Of a stretch of DNA of 64,000 nt, positions 36,580-49,070 are shown one piece after another. The notes below the pieces were generated by a model that was not told where the DNA came from, ran no database searches, and saw only the letters and a program-made list of their open reading frames with translations. Within the stretch, counting starts at the first letter, position 1. The number at the start of each line of letters is the position of its first letter. The stretch covers positions 15,001-79,000 of the forward strand of contig JAQPZY010000650.1 in assembly GCA_029931535.1 (NCBI GenBank), given 5' to 3'. Made by a program: the position numbers and the translations under genes. The DNA is from Margaritifera margaritifera (Eukaryota; Mollusca; Bivalvia; Unionida; Margaritiferidae).

Positions 36580-37330
36580 GTGATCAGTTTCGTTTCCACA
36601 CAATGACTCGAGCTCTCCAACATCCACAGTTACCAGTCTTTGTTGATAGCTTTCACTTGAGGTAAGGATAAGTCTATCGATTTCGGGGACAAAACGTGAA
36701 AGGTCAAGGTTACAATGACTGAAATAAGAATAATTGTTTCCGTACAATGACATTAGTTCTACAGCACATACATGCACCAAACTTGGTGGATGCTTTGCAC
36801 TTGGGGTAAGGAAGAAGACTATCGATTTTGGAGTCAACATATCAAACGTCAAAGTCACTGTGACTTAAATAAGAAGAATGGTTTCCGCACAAAAATTTCA
36901 GTTCTCGACCATGTACCTAAGCTTTGTTGATGGCTCACACTTTGACTTGGGCGTCAAAAGATCAAAGGTCAAGGCCGCTGCGACTGAAAGAAGAAAATGG
37001 CATTTGCATAATAACTTTACTGCTAGACCACGTACCTTCATCAAAGTTTGTGAAGGGATTGCAGTTAAGGTATGGAAGAGTTCCTTTGATTTGGGGGTTA
37101 AAAAGTCAAAAGTCAAGGTCATTGTGGCTCAAATAAAAATAGTTTCTGCGCTTTTGTTCTTGAGTAAAGTTCCTCAACCAAACTTTGTCGCTGATTTCCA
37201 CTTCGGGTATTAAAGATACATGCAGATTCTGGGATCTAAAGGTCAGAGGCCACGGTCGTGGTCAGTCTAATACAAAGAAAATAATGGTTTCTCCACAGTA
37301 AGTTTAATTCAAGACCGCATACCCTAATCA
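36580..37330. repeat. ~140-bp degenerate tandem repeat, about 5-6 units
   Basis: Units share a 'gtttccgcacaa' phrase, a 'catgtaccaa' phrase, then 'tttgggggtcaaa' and 'aaggtcaaggtcactgtgac'-like phrases. Spacing is about 120-150 bp (anchors near 36590, 36735, 36880, 37003, 37142). Similar repeats are widespread in bivalve genomes as I know them. The overlapping ORFs here are repeat shadows. Confidence 0.75.
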
Positions 37331-37856
37331 ACGGTCCAAGTCAATAAGACCCTTTAGTTAATAATCTCCATAGTCAACCATGCCCTACTAGTGTCTATAT
37401 AAAGGACTATTAAATACGGGGCTGACGCATAACATATCATTTACGGTACTCTTGCTTATCCTTGTGATCATGCTTGAAATACATAATGAACACAAAAGTA
37501 CTCCACTTGATAAGCACACTCGTTTCTTTGTTGCTATCATGTGGATATGCAAATGGAGGTACAAAACATGTTTCCGAATATAAAACCTTATCAAATTTAC
37601 GTTAATTGAAATCAGAAAATTCCATTTGACCTCTTAACCTCGCCATCAGTTGTGGTCGAATACTACAAGCATACATCCATGCGCAGTAAACAGTATGGTG
37701 GGACTCTTAGTATAGTAAATACAATATATGTTAGGCAGGGCTACGAACATTAATATGTTGCCAGGATGCCCACGATTTCAAATATCGTTTAGCACATGCT
37801 GCTGAAATATCAGCAACAAGGATTATATTTATGAGACCTTGACCTTACTGTAGTTA

Positions 37857-37859
37857 ATC

Positions 37860-37900
<41 letters not shown>
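37857..37900. repeat. (CT)n microsatellite
   Basis: About 44 bases of CT dinucleotide with one early interruption. Confidence 0.95.
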
Positions 37901-37905
<5 letters not shown>

Positions 37906-38245
37906 AAATATTAGTTTGCATACGAAAAAGTTTAAAACCTATTATATCTAATATAACCATCTCGAAGATATTCTCCATTTCCCATTTCCATTTTGCTCCA
38001 TCACTTTTATCTAGTAGTTCATGACTAGTATCAGATTTCTGCTTGCAATAATAGTCATTTAATATCAATCCCTCCGATTCATCCTACATATGTCACCGTT
38101 ATATAAATAGCACCAAAAAAATCAATAGTACTGTATTATGAACGACTTTAAAGGAGTTCTTTTTTAGATATGACGTGGGAGACATATTGTACACTGTCTA
38201 ATCTGTAATAATGTAATGAAAATTATCTCGTTCAGATAACTTTAT

Positions 38246-38900
38246 TCTCCATATGGAATTATATTCATTACCGTATTATCAAAACGTTTTCCTGTCCTGA
38301 TATTGTTCCATATGGAATTATATTCATTCCAATATTATCAATACGTTTTCCTGTCCTAATATTGTTCCATATGGAATTATATTCATTCCAGTATTATCAA
38401 TACGTTTTCCTGTCCTGATATTGTTCCATATGGAGTTATATTCATTCCAATATTATCAATACGTTTTCCTGTCCTAATATTGTTCCATATGGAATTATAT
38501 TCATTCCAGTATTATCAATACGTTTTCCTGTCCTGATATTGTTCCATATGAAATTATATTCATTCCAGCATTATCAATACGTTTTCCTGTCCTGATATTG
38601 TTCCATATGGAATTATATTCATTCCATTATTATCAATACGTTTTCCATTCCTGATATTGTTCCATATGGAATTATATTCATTCCAATATTAGCAATACGT
38701 TTTTCTGTCCTGATATTGTTCCATATGGAATTGTATTCATTCCAGTATTATCAATACGTTTTCCTGTCCTGATATTGTTCCATATGGAATTATATTCATT
38801 CCAGTATTATCAATACGTTTTCCTGTCCTGATATTGTTCCATATGGAATTATATTCATTCCAGTATTATCAATACGTTTTTCTGTCCTGATATTGTTCGA
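38246..38900. repeat. 60-bp minisatellite, 11 units
   Basis: The unit begins 'tccatatggaattatattca', continues 'ttccagtattatcaatacgt' and ends 'tttcctgtcctgatattgt'. The first copy is the most diverged and the inner copies differ at one to three positions each. Each unit contains the palindrome CCATATGG. Confidence 0.95.
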
Positions 38901-39455
38901 TTTTATTGTCCTTGCATTTAATTAGTGTGTTTTGAAAATTATTTCAACACCACATGCTCTAAATACTCCCCGAGTTAATTACAAATAAATGTTAACCCCT
39001 AAAACTAAAGTTGCATTTGGTTGACTGACTGACTGTCTGTCTGTCTGTATGTAGATTCCTATTAGTTTTAGCCGAAAGAGCATTAGCTACTAATTTTCTC
39101 AGATGACTACTAAAATTTATGAACTCATGTTTTTTGGCTATGGATTTATCCTTCTTTGTTAAAAAGAGACGTGTTGTGATTACTAATAAAATTACGATTA
39201 CTGACGTAATTTGATCTACTAATGAAAATTTCTAAGTGGGAAACTATGTATATATGTATGTATGTCTATCTGAATATCAATCTGTTAATTTTGTACGTCC
39301 GTCTGTCCTCCTATTTTTCTTAGTAAACATAGCTTTCATTAGTCACTTAGGGTACAAACATTTCAGAACAAAAATGGCCACCTAACACGGCTTTTATTCT
39401 ATATTCATCCACTGAAGTATCCATTCATTCATCCATCCGTAATTAATCTATCCAA

Positions 39456-39458
<3 letters not shown>

Positions 39459-39522
<64 letters not shown>
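39459..39522. repeat. (GA)n microsatellite
   Basis: About 64 bases of GA dinucleotide. Confidence 0.95.
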
Positions 39523-39526
<4 letters not shown>

Positions 39527-39979
39527 GCATCGACATGGGTACGTTTTTGTCTTCATCTTTAACATGCATAGAACCGAAATGAAACAAAAATATGTTATTT
39601 TGTTATTTGTGAGAGACGTATTTATATAGGAAGGTAAAGCACAGAACCGTGGGGGAAAACTGTATAGCAGGACAAGAGTACAGGTATTGAAACATACACA
39701 TGCTGCTCACATGTCTGTGTAACAGGCTTGACCTAAATAACTTATTTCATTGCTGTTCTTCAGTTAAACCCAGCGTTTATGGAATTTTATTTCCCTACTT
39801 TAATATGCAGTGCTGTATTTCAAACTATCTGATAATACGATATATGTCCGTCTGTATTTGTATATAAATACACTTTTACTAGAAAATTGTAATGTTTTAA
39901 TAGAATATGTCTGTATTACATTGATTTTAAAAATAAATGCCTCTTTCAAGTGTAGTGACTTGCAAGGGATGACTCCCCA

Positions 39980-39982
<3 letters not shown>

Positions 39983-40037
<55 letters not shown>
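39983..40037. repeat. (CT)n microsatellite
   Basis: Perfect CT run. It creates facing Leu/Ser and Arg/Glu ORFs of no significance. Confidence 0.95.
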
Positions 40038-40041
<4 letters not shown>

Positions 40042-40365
40042 ACTGTATATATTTGATATACAGAGATACTAAATGTTAATTAGAAAATGCACGTCAATTT
40101 TCCCTTCAAAAATAGTACTGATGAACATAGTGGATATTTAGAATCTATTTTAAGGTTTACAGAATCAAGGTATTTACAATAGCAACCTAGTGAACCAACT
40201 GCTATGAGACTCTTAAAATAGTAAATACAGTAATTGTAATTAGGAGAGTAACATTAAACTGTTGCTAGGATACCTGGGACTATAACTAAAGTTCAACGTA
40301 TGCTGTTGTACTGTCAGTAACAAATCCTTCACTCGACTTTGGTTTCACAGGTGAATAATGTTTTC

Positions 40366-40469
<104 letters not shown>

Positions 40470-40746
40470 ATAACGATTTCCAACAAAGAATATTCAATAT
40501 TGCCGTCGTATTCCATCTCGAGGGTAATATCATTTCAATTTTGTTCGAATAGGCATACAAGCATCCAGTTTCCAATGCCGCTGACTCATCCCACAAGATG
40601 TCGCCAGGAACACAAGTCTACTAAATGAATGTGCATACAAATGCATTTCAATGGTATTGGTGACATATTGTATGTAGATTGCTCTAATCTAATGGAATTA
40701 AGACACAGCAGCTCAATTGTGCAATGATTTAGCGCATATGATGCAA

Positions 40747-40796
<50 letters not shown>

Positions 40797-40850
40797 CAAC
40801 AACAATAATAATAATAATAATAATAATAACAATAACAATAATAATAAGAT
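40747..40850. repeat. (AAT)n microsatellite with AAC interruptions
   Basis: It encodes poly-Asn on the plus strand and poly-Tyr on the minus strand. There is no gene context. Confidence 0.95.
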
Positions 40851-40869
40851 AATGATGATGATAATGAAG

Positions 40870-41009
40870 TACCGTCATTACTCGCGTATAATCCGATACC
40901 AGCAGGAAACTGCATAGACCCAGAACTGCCGTCGCATAATGCGCCGGCAGATCTGGGTCTGTGCAGTTTGTAAGTTCTAATCAGTAGAATAAACTACATA
41001 GACCCTGAT
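40870..41009. mobile_element. Truncated copy of a TA-flanked palindromic MITE
   Basis: It matches the left ~140 bp of the copy at 46341-46561, including the inner palindrome around 'gcataatgcgccggcagatc'. It ends where a (GTA)n run begins at 41009. The left end is TA plus CCGT, as in the full copy. Confidence 0.8.
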
Positions 41010-41288
41010 AGTAGTAGTAGTAGTAGTATTTTCTTCTAACACTATATTATAGTTTCATTATTATTGGTCCTAAAGAACAAAGACTTTCAAATAAAAAGTG
41101 ATAAAATTGCTACTCTGGCACAGGATGCCATATTTTACTGGTTTATGTTTTTTAATCAATCTAACCATTCGTCCATTTGCCATCTGACTCAACTATCTAT
41201 AATTTCATCTATCTATCCATCCATCCCGAGAAGGGATGGGTAGAAACAAAATAATTGTTTTCTTTATCTTTCAAAATGCATGAACAAG

Positions 41289-41420
41289 GAAATATAAACT
41301 TGTGATTGTAGATTTATAGCTACACCCACGGTGTCTTAAAAACCTACCACGACTAGAAACTCGTGATTGTAGGAGATCTATAGCTACACCCACGGTGTCT
41401 TAAAAACCTACCACGAAAAT
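41289..41420. repeat. ~65-bp tandem duplication
   Basis: The phrase 'tatagctacacccacggtgt' with 'cttaaaaacctaccacga' occurs twice. No gene was found between 41.0 and 44.5 kb; small ORFs at 42004-42273 and 42662-42850 lack motifs. Confidence 0.85.
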
Positions 41421-42711
41421 ATGAACTTGTCAATACATTGGTATTTAAACGCCCTGCTCCAGGTCACACCCACGTTCTTTTAGAAAAAAAACTTATGTGA
41501 GCACAAGAAAAAAAAAGATCTTTCTTGTTTGTTTGTTTGTTTTTTTTTTTTTGTTTTTTTTTGTAACGCTACACCCAGTGCTTCTAAAGTATTACGTGCA
41601 TATATTTGTGTAGCTAGGCTGGTTTTTGATGGATAACCACAGTAGTTATTTAGGACACGTCCAGATACTTCAACGGCTGAAAATATGTTCCAATAAATTT
41701 AAAAAAATCCAATGTTATTCTATAACAACTATCTTAAATTCTGAAAAGAAAATGCGTTGGAAATGATTATTTTAGACAAAATCATTTTTAATCGTACGTA
41801 TTTTCGATTCTATAAATTATATTTTTATTCTCCAAAAACATTGTTTTAATTCTACACATTTTTTTTCAGAAAATGACTATTTTTGACTAAATTAATTTGT
41901 ATATACAGTGTTTATCTTTATGTACAAGGGAAAATATATTGCTATCATTTTAAGGTTTCTCTAATACTAGAATGTCACACTGGCAGTTTAGGATTTTCAG
42001 ACAGTGGTTTACTATGGAGCAGATTGGGGACACCAGGGTAGCTCTAGGTGTTTTACATGTACAAGTTCAAAGTTTCAAAAGTTCAACAGCAACATATATG
42101 TAGCGTCTCTAGTGCTGAAAAAATCAATTGACATGGCACGAGATAACTTATGTGTGTTGCTATGCCGTAGAACACCAAACAAAACCATTTTTTTTTTCAT
42201 CGCATATTTAAAAGTTCTCTGTCCCACTAAATTACTCGAAGAAAACAAACGTCAGCTTCAGAGAAAACTGTGAAGTAATAGTCGTAATAATCTCAATGTT
42301 TCCGAGAGGTTAATCGCTATATGTCACTAAAATTCTAAGGTCTACTAATACGTATGGACCGCTTGCCTGTACTATATCTGGCCAATGTGTTAGTCATTAT
42401 ATAGTCACAGGCGTGTATTCACAGCTTGCACGATATTCAGGTCAGATGTTCGTTACACGGCTGACTGTCACGATTTATCATATTGGATGTAATTATACTT
42501 TTTTCAAGCATTTGTCGTTAAAAAATATTCAATATATACGCAAAATTAATACAATTGCATCTGGGATAATTGTCAAAATATAAAAAGCAACAAAAAAACA
42601 GACAAAAAAAAAAAGAAAAGAAAAAAAAGCACACACAACGATTTTATACTAATGAGTAAGCGTGGTTATCTCTGTTCTGGCGATAGGTCCGTTAAATAGA
42701 GGAAGTAACAT

Positions 42712-42790
42712 ACAGTTTAGCCTAGTGGTAGGTACTGTAGACCCTAGATTAGATAGCCTGGGTTCAAGTTCAGGATTGACAATTTCGACT
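42712..42790 (+). mobile_element. tRNA-derived SINE head (degenerate)
   Basis: It carries an A-box-like 'tagcctagtggtaggtact' and a B-box-like 'gggttcaagttcagg' at tRNA-like spacing. It is followed by unrelated sequence and a C-tract (42827-42840). No cloverleaf was checked. Confidence 0.5.
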
Positions 42791-44469
42791 GTATTATTGC
42801 GCACGACATCTGACCTATCTTATTTGCCCCCCCCCCCCCCGAACAGTTAAAATTTCTATTTTTCTTGTAAAAAAATACTTATCTATATTTCAACAACACT
42901 GTTTAGGTTGTATTATAAATTTAGCACTAAAAACGGGCAAAAAAGGCAAAGTTATAACGGTATGAAAATAGCGAAAATCATCTAGGTGTCACAGGTATCT
43001 TCACAGGAGCGCTGACAGAGAACCTGTTCCTTCGGAAATACGCAATGGCTTGATATATCATTGCACAGCGTTTCGCTGATACAAGTAGTTAATGGACATG
43101 TGCCAATAGGGAAAATGCTTATCAAATATGCTCCCCCACTCATTAGCATATCAATTTATATAAGGTTTAAATTTTCCTGTAAGAAAATTACACATATAAT
43201 ACAACAGCACGACTGAGGCTATGTTAACATTTTAACTAAATTCGATGAAAACCAGTCTTGTTTTTTACAATACATTTGTTTGCGTTATATTGTGAAAAAT
43301 GCCAAGATATCAGAGTATTCATTTACAGAAATCTGACAAATAAGCGGATTAATTGTAATTGCATAATGACTTCCTGGTAGCTCGCATTGTAATTGGTCAG
43401 TGATATACTAGGGTCATCGATGAACAGTGATTGAATGCCAGTTGACATTAGGCCAATTGACCTCGCTCGTTCCAGCTGCAAAATAAGTTCAATCCGCTTG
43501 ACGGGAGTTGGGGGGGGGGGGTGAAAGAGCGGTTAACATTCGATGAACTTCCGTCCACTCCAGTGGAAGACATGCACTCTCTGCTCTCTGTCGCGTTAAG
43601 TCATGGAAACCGGCGCCAGTCATGAATATCACGGAATAAGGACAATAGATAATAGATTATGCGCTATTTAATAAGCTCTGTCAAGAAGAAAGTTCAGTTT
43701 GTAATAAAAAGATGAAAGAAAAATATTTTTAAATTAGAGTCCCTAGAAGGGACTGACGCTCTCCTGGGGGAAAAGAATTTCCAGGAAATAACGATAAGAC
43801 CATTTCTTTCTTTTAACCATGTCTATCATTTGGAATTATAAAAACACGTGGTTTCGCATCTTTTCATTCATGCTGCAAGATGGTGACCAGGTAAACAATT
43901 GCTTGGAAGTACTTTGTCAAAACAAGTAAATATCATATGATTATTCATTCATCTAGGATTTATTCATCATGGATATTGTTCATCTAAATACTTAAATGCT
44001 TTTGGTGAGTCCTCATTGTCACTGACGCTGTTAAAAATTTTATTATTTTTAAAAAATACTTACTAGAGATCTGCATCCAAATAAAATGGTGGTAAATCTA
44101 ACAATGTCAATACTGTAGAAAATTTTCAGTGGATCCAGTCTATTTGAGTTCTCTGGATTCACCCAAGAGGATATTCATGATGTGGAAGTAAAGTCGTACA
44201 GAAAGATAATCCCAGATTTTATCCACATCAAAGAAAATCAAGACAGTATCCCTACCCATGTCAGGAACAACTCATCACTGATACAGATGAATGAACCTAG
44301 GACTAATTTCTAACTCTACAAATACTCATAGCAACATGGGTATGTGTCCAAAATCACTACTTCACATGAAAATAAAGTTAAATATACTGTATTCCCGTCA
44401 ACAAATACCATTTTATTTCAGGGCAGAGGATGTTTGGCTTGGACTTATAATGTATTTTTTAAACTGTAT

Positions 44470-44803
44470 TAGGACATAAACAATAGATCTAACACCAGCA
44501 CTGTGTCACCACAGCCCATCATAGGAAGTCTTTTATTCAAAACCCCATGTTGATATGATCATCCATTTAGGAGTAGTAGCGGTAATAACATTTTCAAGAT
44601 GGCCGCTGTGATGTCTGGGCAACACCATTTTCATCTTGGACCAACTAGACCATGAGATTAATGTGTGTGTAAAGTTTCATGTCAATCCTCCAAGTAGTTT
44701 AGGAGGAGTAGCGATAACAAACTTGTGCTAACGGACGGACGGACGACGGACAGCAGACCATCCCATAAGCTCTTCTGGTCTATGACCAGTAGAGCTAAAA
44801 AAA
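44470..44803. repeat. Interspersed repeat ending in GGAC repeats and AGTAGAGCTAAAAAA
   Basis: It contains 'caagatggccgctgtgatgt', a 'gtaaagtttcatgtcaatcc' phrase, a short (ggac)n run and 'tctggtctatgaccagtag' before an A-tract. Sequences of this style are common in bivalve genomes as I know them. The ends and class are unclear. Confidence 0.5.
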
Positions 44804-44839
44804 ACTGATAGCCACACTAATTCAAGCTCTAGCAAGAGG

Positions 44840-45043
44840 TCACCATTATTCCATAAGGATGGATGGTTGGTTGGGTTGGTTTTTCGGCACTCTATTTGAT
44901 TATATCATTCCGAGGAAATGGGAGCTAAGTGCCTTTCCTAGGAACACACCCAGGCGGCAGACTCGGGCCGGCTTGGGCGGGTGTTGAACCAGCGACCCTT
45001 GGATTTGGAGTCCAACGCTCTACCAACTGAGCGACTCTGGCTC
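44840..45043 (-). mobile_element. tRNA(Trp)-like SINE
   Basis: On the minus strand the head has a D-arm 'gctcagttggtagagc' and an anticodon arm 'ttggactccaaatccaa' (loop CTCCAAA, anticodon CCA). A B box 'ggttcaacacc' follows. The acceptor stem does not pair and the sequence continues past the tRNA part ('gaaaggcacttagctccca'). It is therefore a SINE, not a tRNA gene. The 3' end is approximate. Confidence 0.75.
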
Positions 45044-45084
45044 TCCTGTTTCACAATGATTTGCGTAAATAGCAGGTATCAATT

Positions 45085-45654
45085 ACATACGTGATTTGGT
45101 TTGGTGTTGTATGGCACAGCAACAGTAATAGTTTAATTAGTGCCGAGGCAACCTACATACGTGATTTGGTTTGGTGTTGTATGGCACAGCAACAGTAATA
45201 GTTTAATTAGTGCCGAGGCAACCTACATACGTGATTTGGTTTGGTGTTGTATGGCACAGCAACAGTAATAGTTTAATTAGTGCCGAGGCAACCTACATAC
45301 GTGATTTGGTTTGGTGTTGTATGGCACAGCAACAGTAATAGTTTAATTAGTGCCGAGGCAACCTACATACGTGATTTGGTTTGGTGTTGTATGGCACAGC
45401 AACAGTAATAGTTTAATTAGTGCCGAGGCAACCTACATACGTGATTTGGTTTGGTGTCGTATGGCACAGCAACAGTAATAGTTTAATTAGTGCCGAGGCA
45501 ACCTACATACGTGATTTGGTTTGGTGTTGCATGGCACAGCAACAGTAATAGTTTAATTAGTGCCGAGGCAACCTACATACGTGATTTGGTTTGGTGTTGT
45601 ATGGCACAGCAACAGTAATAGTTTAATTAGTGCCGAGGCAACCTACATACGTGG
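45085..45654. repeat. 70-bp tandem array, 8 near-perfect units
   Basis: Units start with 'acatacgtgatttggtttgg' at 45085 and recur every 70 bp to 45575, with a partial ninth at 45645. Only single substitutions are visible in units 6 and 7, so the expansion is recent. It lies directly next to the SINE head. Confidence 0.97.
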
Positions 45655-46340
45655 ATATTGACTCTTCTATGAAAAGTTAATTCATGACTTGAGTTCCAAG
45701 TTCATCTTTTGTTACAGAGTCATAAATGAAAAGAAGAAGAAAAAAGAAAAAAGAAGAAGAAATAGCATGGCAAATAATAAAACACCGGCCAAAAAAAAAT
45801 AAGTCAAACGAGACTGTATGAAGAACACATGATTAAAAGCTGTAGACATAAAAAGAAGAACAACATGGTTATGGATGAAAAACTGTTGAATGCATTATAT
45901 ATTCCACTAAGTCGTTTTGTATATGAAAATGAAAGAAAACAACTAACGAACTTCAAAGAAAATGTATAATTTGTATATAGCATACGCTTAAAAAGATTAT
46001 TTGTTAGTTAAGGATGAGCAAAAGTTCTTTAGTGACTATGTGGGCACAGTTATTATCTTTGGCTCGAGGCTAAACAAATACATGCATACATGTGAAGTTT
46101 TGGGAGAAGCTTGCTTTCAATACAAACATTCACGTTTGAAGACTGTAAAATTTGGGGAAATAATGATAATCATATGAATGAAAGCGGAATTGATTATTTA
46201 CTAAAATAATACAACGTTATTTGTAAAATAGTAAATAATCCAATGTATTGAAGCGAATGTTGGTATGAACTTTTTACGACATCAAAAATGTCAAAAATGT
46301 AATAACTGACTCTATATTCTACACGTACTGACCAGAGAAG

Positions 46341-46561
46341 TACCGTTTATACTCGCATATAGGTCCATACCAACTGCAAACTGCATTAACCCAGATCTGC
46401 CGTCGCATAATGCGCCGGCAGATCTGAGTCTATGCAGTTTGTAAGGACTAATCAGTAGAATAAACATCATATACCCTGATCTGCCGGCGCATTATGCGAC
46501 GGCAGATCAGGGTCTATGTTGTTTGCATTTGGACCAGGGTTATACGTAAGTATAGACGGTA
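46341..46561. mobile_element. 221-bp palindromic MITE with TA target duplication
   Basis: The ends read TA-CCGTTTATACTCGC and GCGTAAGTATAGACGG-TA in reversed form, consistent with the TA target of Tc1/mariner elements. The body is two inverted copies of a hairpin containing 'ctgccgtcgcataatgcg', so the whole element can fold in more than one way. A second copy is at 40870-41009. Confidence 0.8.
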
Positions 46562-48385
46562 TATATATTATTAAATGTTCATGGAAATTACAAGAATTGT
46601 GACAGATGCTGTTACCAGACGCTGCTTCCTGTATATTTCTTAGAAATTTAGTTTATTTAATTTTCAACCAGACAATTTCATCAAAATGGTATAGTGAAAA
46701 GAAATTGAAAATGTACATTACACATACTGGTAAAATGGCTATAATTTTTTTTTTTGACAAGATGGGACTATAAATAACTATATACATTTTCATAGACTTA
46801 TGTTGAATCTATATAGTAAAGATTAGTGTCTAATATTAATACTAAGATTAGTGTCCAATACTAAACAAATTCAGCTAAAAGAATCAGTGTCTAAAAATAG
46901 CCGTCCAGTTTCGAACAGAATGCAGCCCCTTTTTTGGCAACAATATTTTTTATATCAGATTGACGTCATGGAAACGATTTGTACATCTCTGCACAGTGAA
47001 ATGAAATTTTCGAAAATCTGTTTACTAAGCAGGAAGTTCAGATTAAGTATGAAACGAGCAGTAGTTTGATTCTCTTATAACAACTACTTTATGAAACTAA
47101 AACAAATGTAAGGTGGTCCAATAAACAGCTGACATGAAAAAGTCACCAACCAGATCAATAAACCAATGAGGCACATGGCAATGCTTGCGGAAGTAAAAAC
47201 ACATCAGCCATTTTTTTTTCAACAGTGGGTTTCCACTCAGATGGTAAATTTTGTTTCAGGCTTAGACACTACGTCATTATGCTATTTATAAATAACAGCT
47301 CTTTCTGCGTATTTAGCAATCGGGTTTCCAGGAATTAACAAATACTGGTTATTAAATTACAATCCAAAACTCACAATTTCAGTTAATGTCCACTTTGAAT
47401 CAAACATTCTGAATAGAACTCCGACGGCAGGTGTTGTTGTTAATCTGTTCGTTTCTGTATCTTGTGTTGGTGAAATAATGTTGAATGAAGACTGGTGGTT
47501 TTCGGTTTCGGAATGGGTTGTGTAGGAGGTTAAATCCTTACTGCATTGGCTTTTCGTTAATTTCTATTATTCTTGTCCTTTTCCTTTTCTCCTAAAAAAT
47601 TTCGAGATTTCGAAAACCTGGGCATGATTTAACAGTGGACAAAAGAAAACCGGAAATAGAATTTGCACGAAGCAACGCATTCTCATTTTTCCATTCTATT
47701 CTTGTCGATGGTTGTTTTATCTTCCCGATCTCGTTGCCATGAATATGGTTTACGGAGGAGCTCTTTCATTGTCTCTCAACATAGAATAGTGTCTAACTGA
47801 ATCGTGATTGGCTCCTCCAACTCAGCAGACGGTGTTTTATAGCATTTTACGTGCTTATCAGGTAACCGCCTTGTCTTGACCTTTGGTATTTAACATCTAG
47901 GTCAAGTATCGTCTGCAGCTTAACAGCTTGCAGAAACATTCCTGTTGGCAGTATGTCACATTTATCTCGAAGCAAAACGGTTGTATTCTTTCCGTGAAAA
48001 ACTGATTTAAAAGCAAGTAATATAAAATTTAATTGTTTTAGCATCAGATATCTTATTCAACATACTTATGAAAATGAAGCCAATGCGTCATTTCTGAGTC
48101 AAAATTCATTTGTCCCAGAAATCCATGAACACTGTCAAAGTATGCCTTCATTTTTCACCAGGCGCGTATGTAGAAACAAACAGTTATATATTCGAGCACT
48201 TCAAAACAATGTTCCATAGAAGGAAATCTTGCAAGCAGCGTACGTAATCCAAGTCATAATTCTCGCACAGAAACGATCACGATGTACATTTTTATATGTA
48301 GTATTCACTTACCAAGAAGATATACATGTTACAGCAATATTGGTATAGATAAAATATTGTAATTAGTTTCAGAAAAGTTCCAATC
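46562..48385. other. Intergenic, nothing recognised
   Basis: Small ORFs at 46851-47069 and 47847-48044 show no known motif, splice context or repeat. Confidence 0.4.
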
Positions 48386-48712
48386 TTACTGCCTTGCAAT
48401 GGACTGCGGGGTCATCCCTTGAACTTCTTGCCCCTCTTGCGCAAGTGCACAGAACGGACAACAACACCACATCAGTAAGTCCCCTATGAAGCTCCCTTGG
48501 ATTCCTTTTGACTCCCTTATTTTGCCACGAACAATAGCTCCTAGGAAGACGTCAACCACAGGAAGCATGATCCCTAACCCGCAGAGAAGGCAGCTTTCCC
48601 CCACTGCCTCGGCATTCTTGCCAAATTGATAACATGGTATAAACCATGAAATTATGCATATTCCAAAATTATCAAAGCATCCACACAATCCGTGCTGAAA
48701 TTCACCAGACAT
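48386..48712 (-). CDS. PLAC8/cornifelin-like cysteine-rich protein
   Basis: A complete 108-residue ORF of the PLAC8 family, which holds small Cys-rich membrane-associated proteins (placenta-specific 8, cornifelin, plant cell-number regulators). Visible features are a Gly/Cys-rich N-terminus (GLCGCFDNFGIC), a hydrophobic segment leading to PCYQFGKNAEA, and a second hydrophobic stretch around LLCGLGIMLPVVDVFLGAIV. An IRESKGIQG segment follows, then the family signature CCCPFCALAQEGQEV near the C-terminus. Length is normal for the family. I chose the ATG at 48710-48712 because the longer frame starts only with a GTG; A at -3 gives a fair initiation context. No intron is evident. It could be a single-exon gene or a retrocopy. 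This is the only ordinary host gene I can support in the window. Confidence 0.85.
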   Translation of the reverse strand: MSGEFQHGLCGCFDNFGICIISWFIPCYQFGKNAEAVGESCLLCGLGIMLPVVDVFLGAIVRGKIRESKGIQGSFIGDLLMWCCCPFCALAQEGQEVQGMTPQSIARQ

Positions 48713-49070
48713 ATTTATAGTAGAAAACTGGACTTGCACTCCAAAATCACAAACACCAACTTTCACGCCTCCTAAACACTGTACAACAGGTTATCTGAAC
48801 TGGTATGATGTGAAACAGCTGGGGCGTGGTAGCTACGCAGGCGCACTGAATAAAAACCCGATATACGCCTGGAGGCAGCTAGTGATTGTAAATTTAGTGT
48901 ACAGTAACGCTTAACGCTTGCGCTCAGCAGGCGGCTACTATATCTGGGGATCATCTGGCGAAAAATGAATTATATTCCAAAATTAGCCAGTACTGTGGAA
49001 GTAAATATTACAATTAATCTATTTTAATTTAATGAATTCTGAAAACTGCTAATGACACACCCACGAGGAA

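Noticed and set aside
36553..37213. Overlapping ~70-110-codon ORFs
   Set aside because: They follow the ~140-bp tandem repeat and are open on both strands; no protein family features.
40717..40917. Poly-Asn / poly-Tyr ORFs
   Set aside because: They are translations of an (AAT)n microsatellite.
44972..45043. Functional tRNA-Trp gene
   Set aside because: The acceptor stem does not pair and the T stem has a mismatch; the sequence continues as a SINE body.
45085..45654. CRISPR-like regular array
   Set aside because: Whole 70-bp units are identical with no variable spacers; it is a minisatellite in animal DNA.
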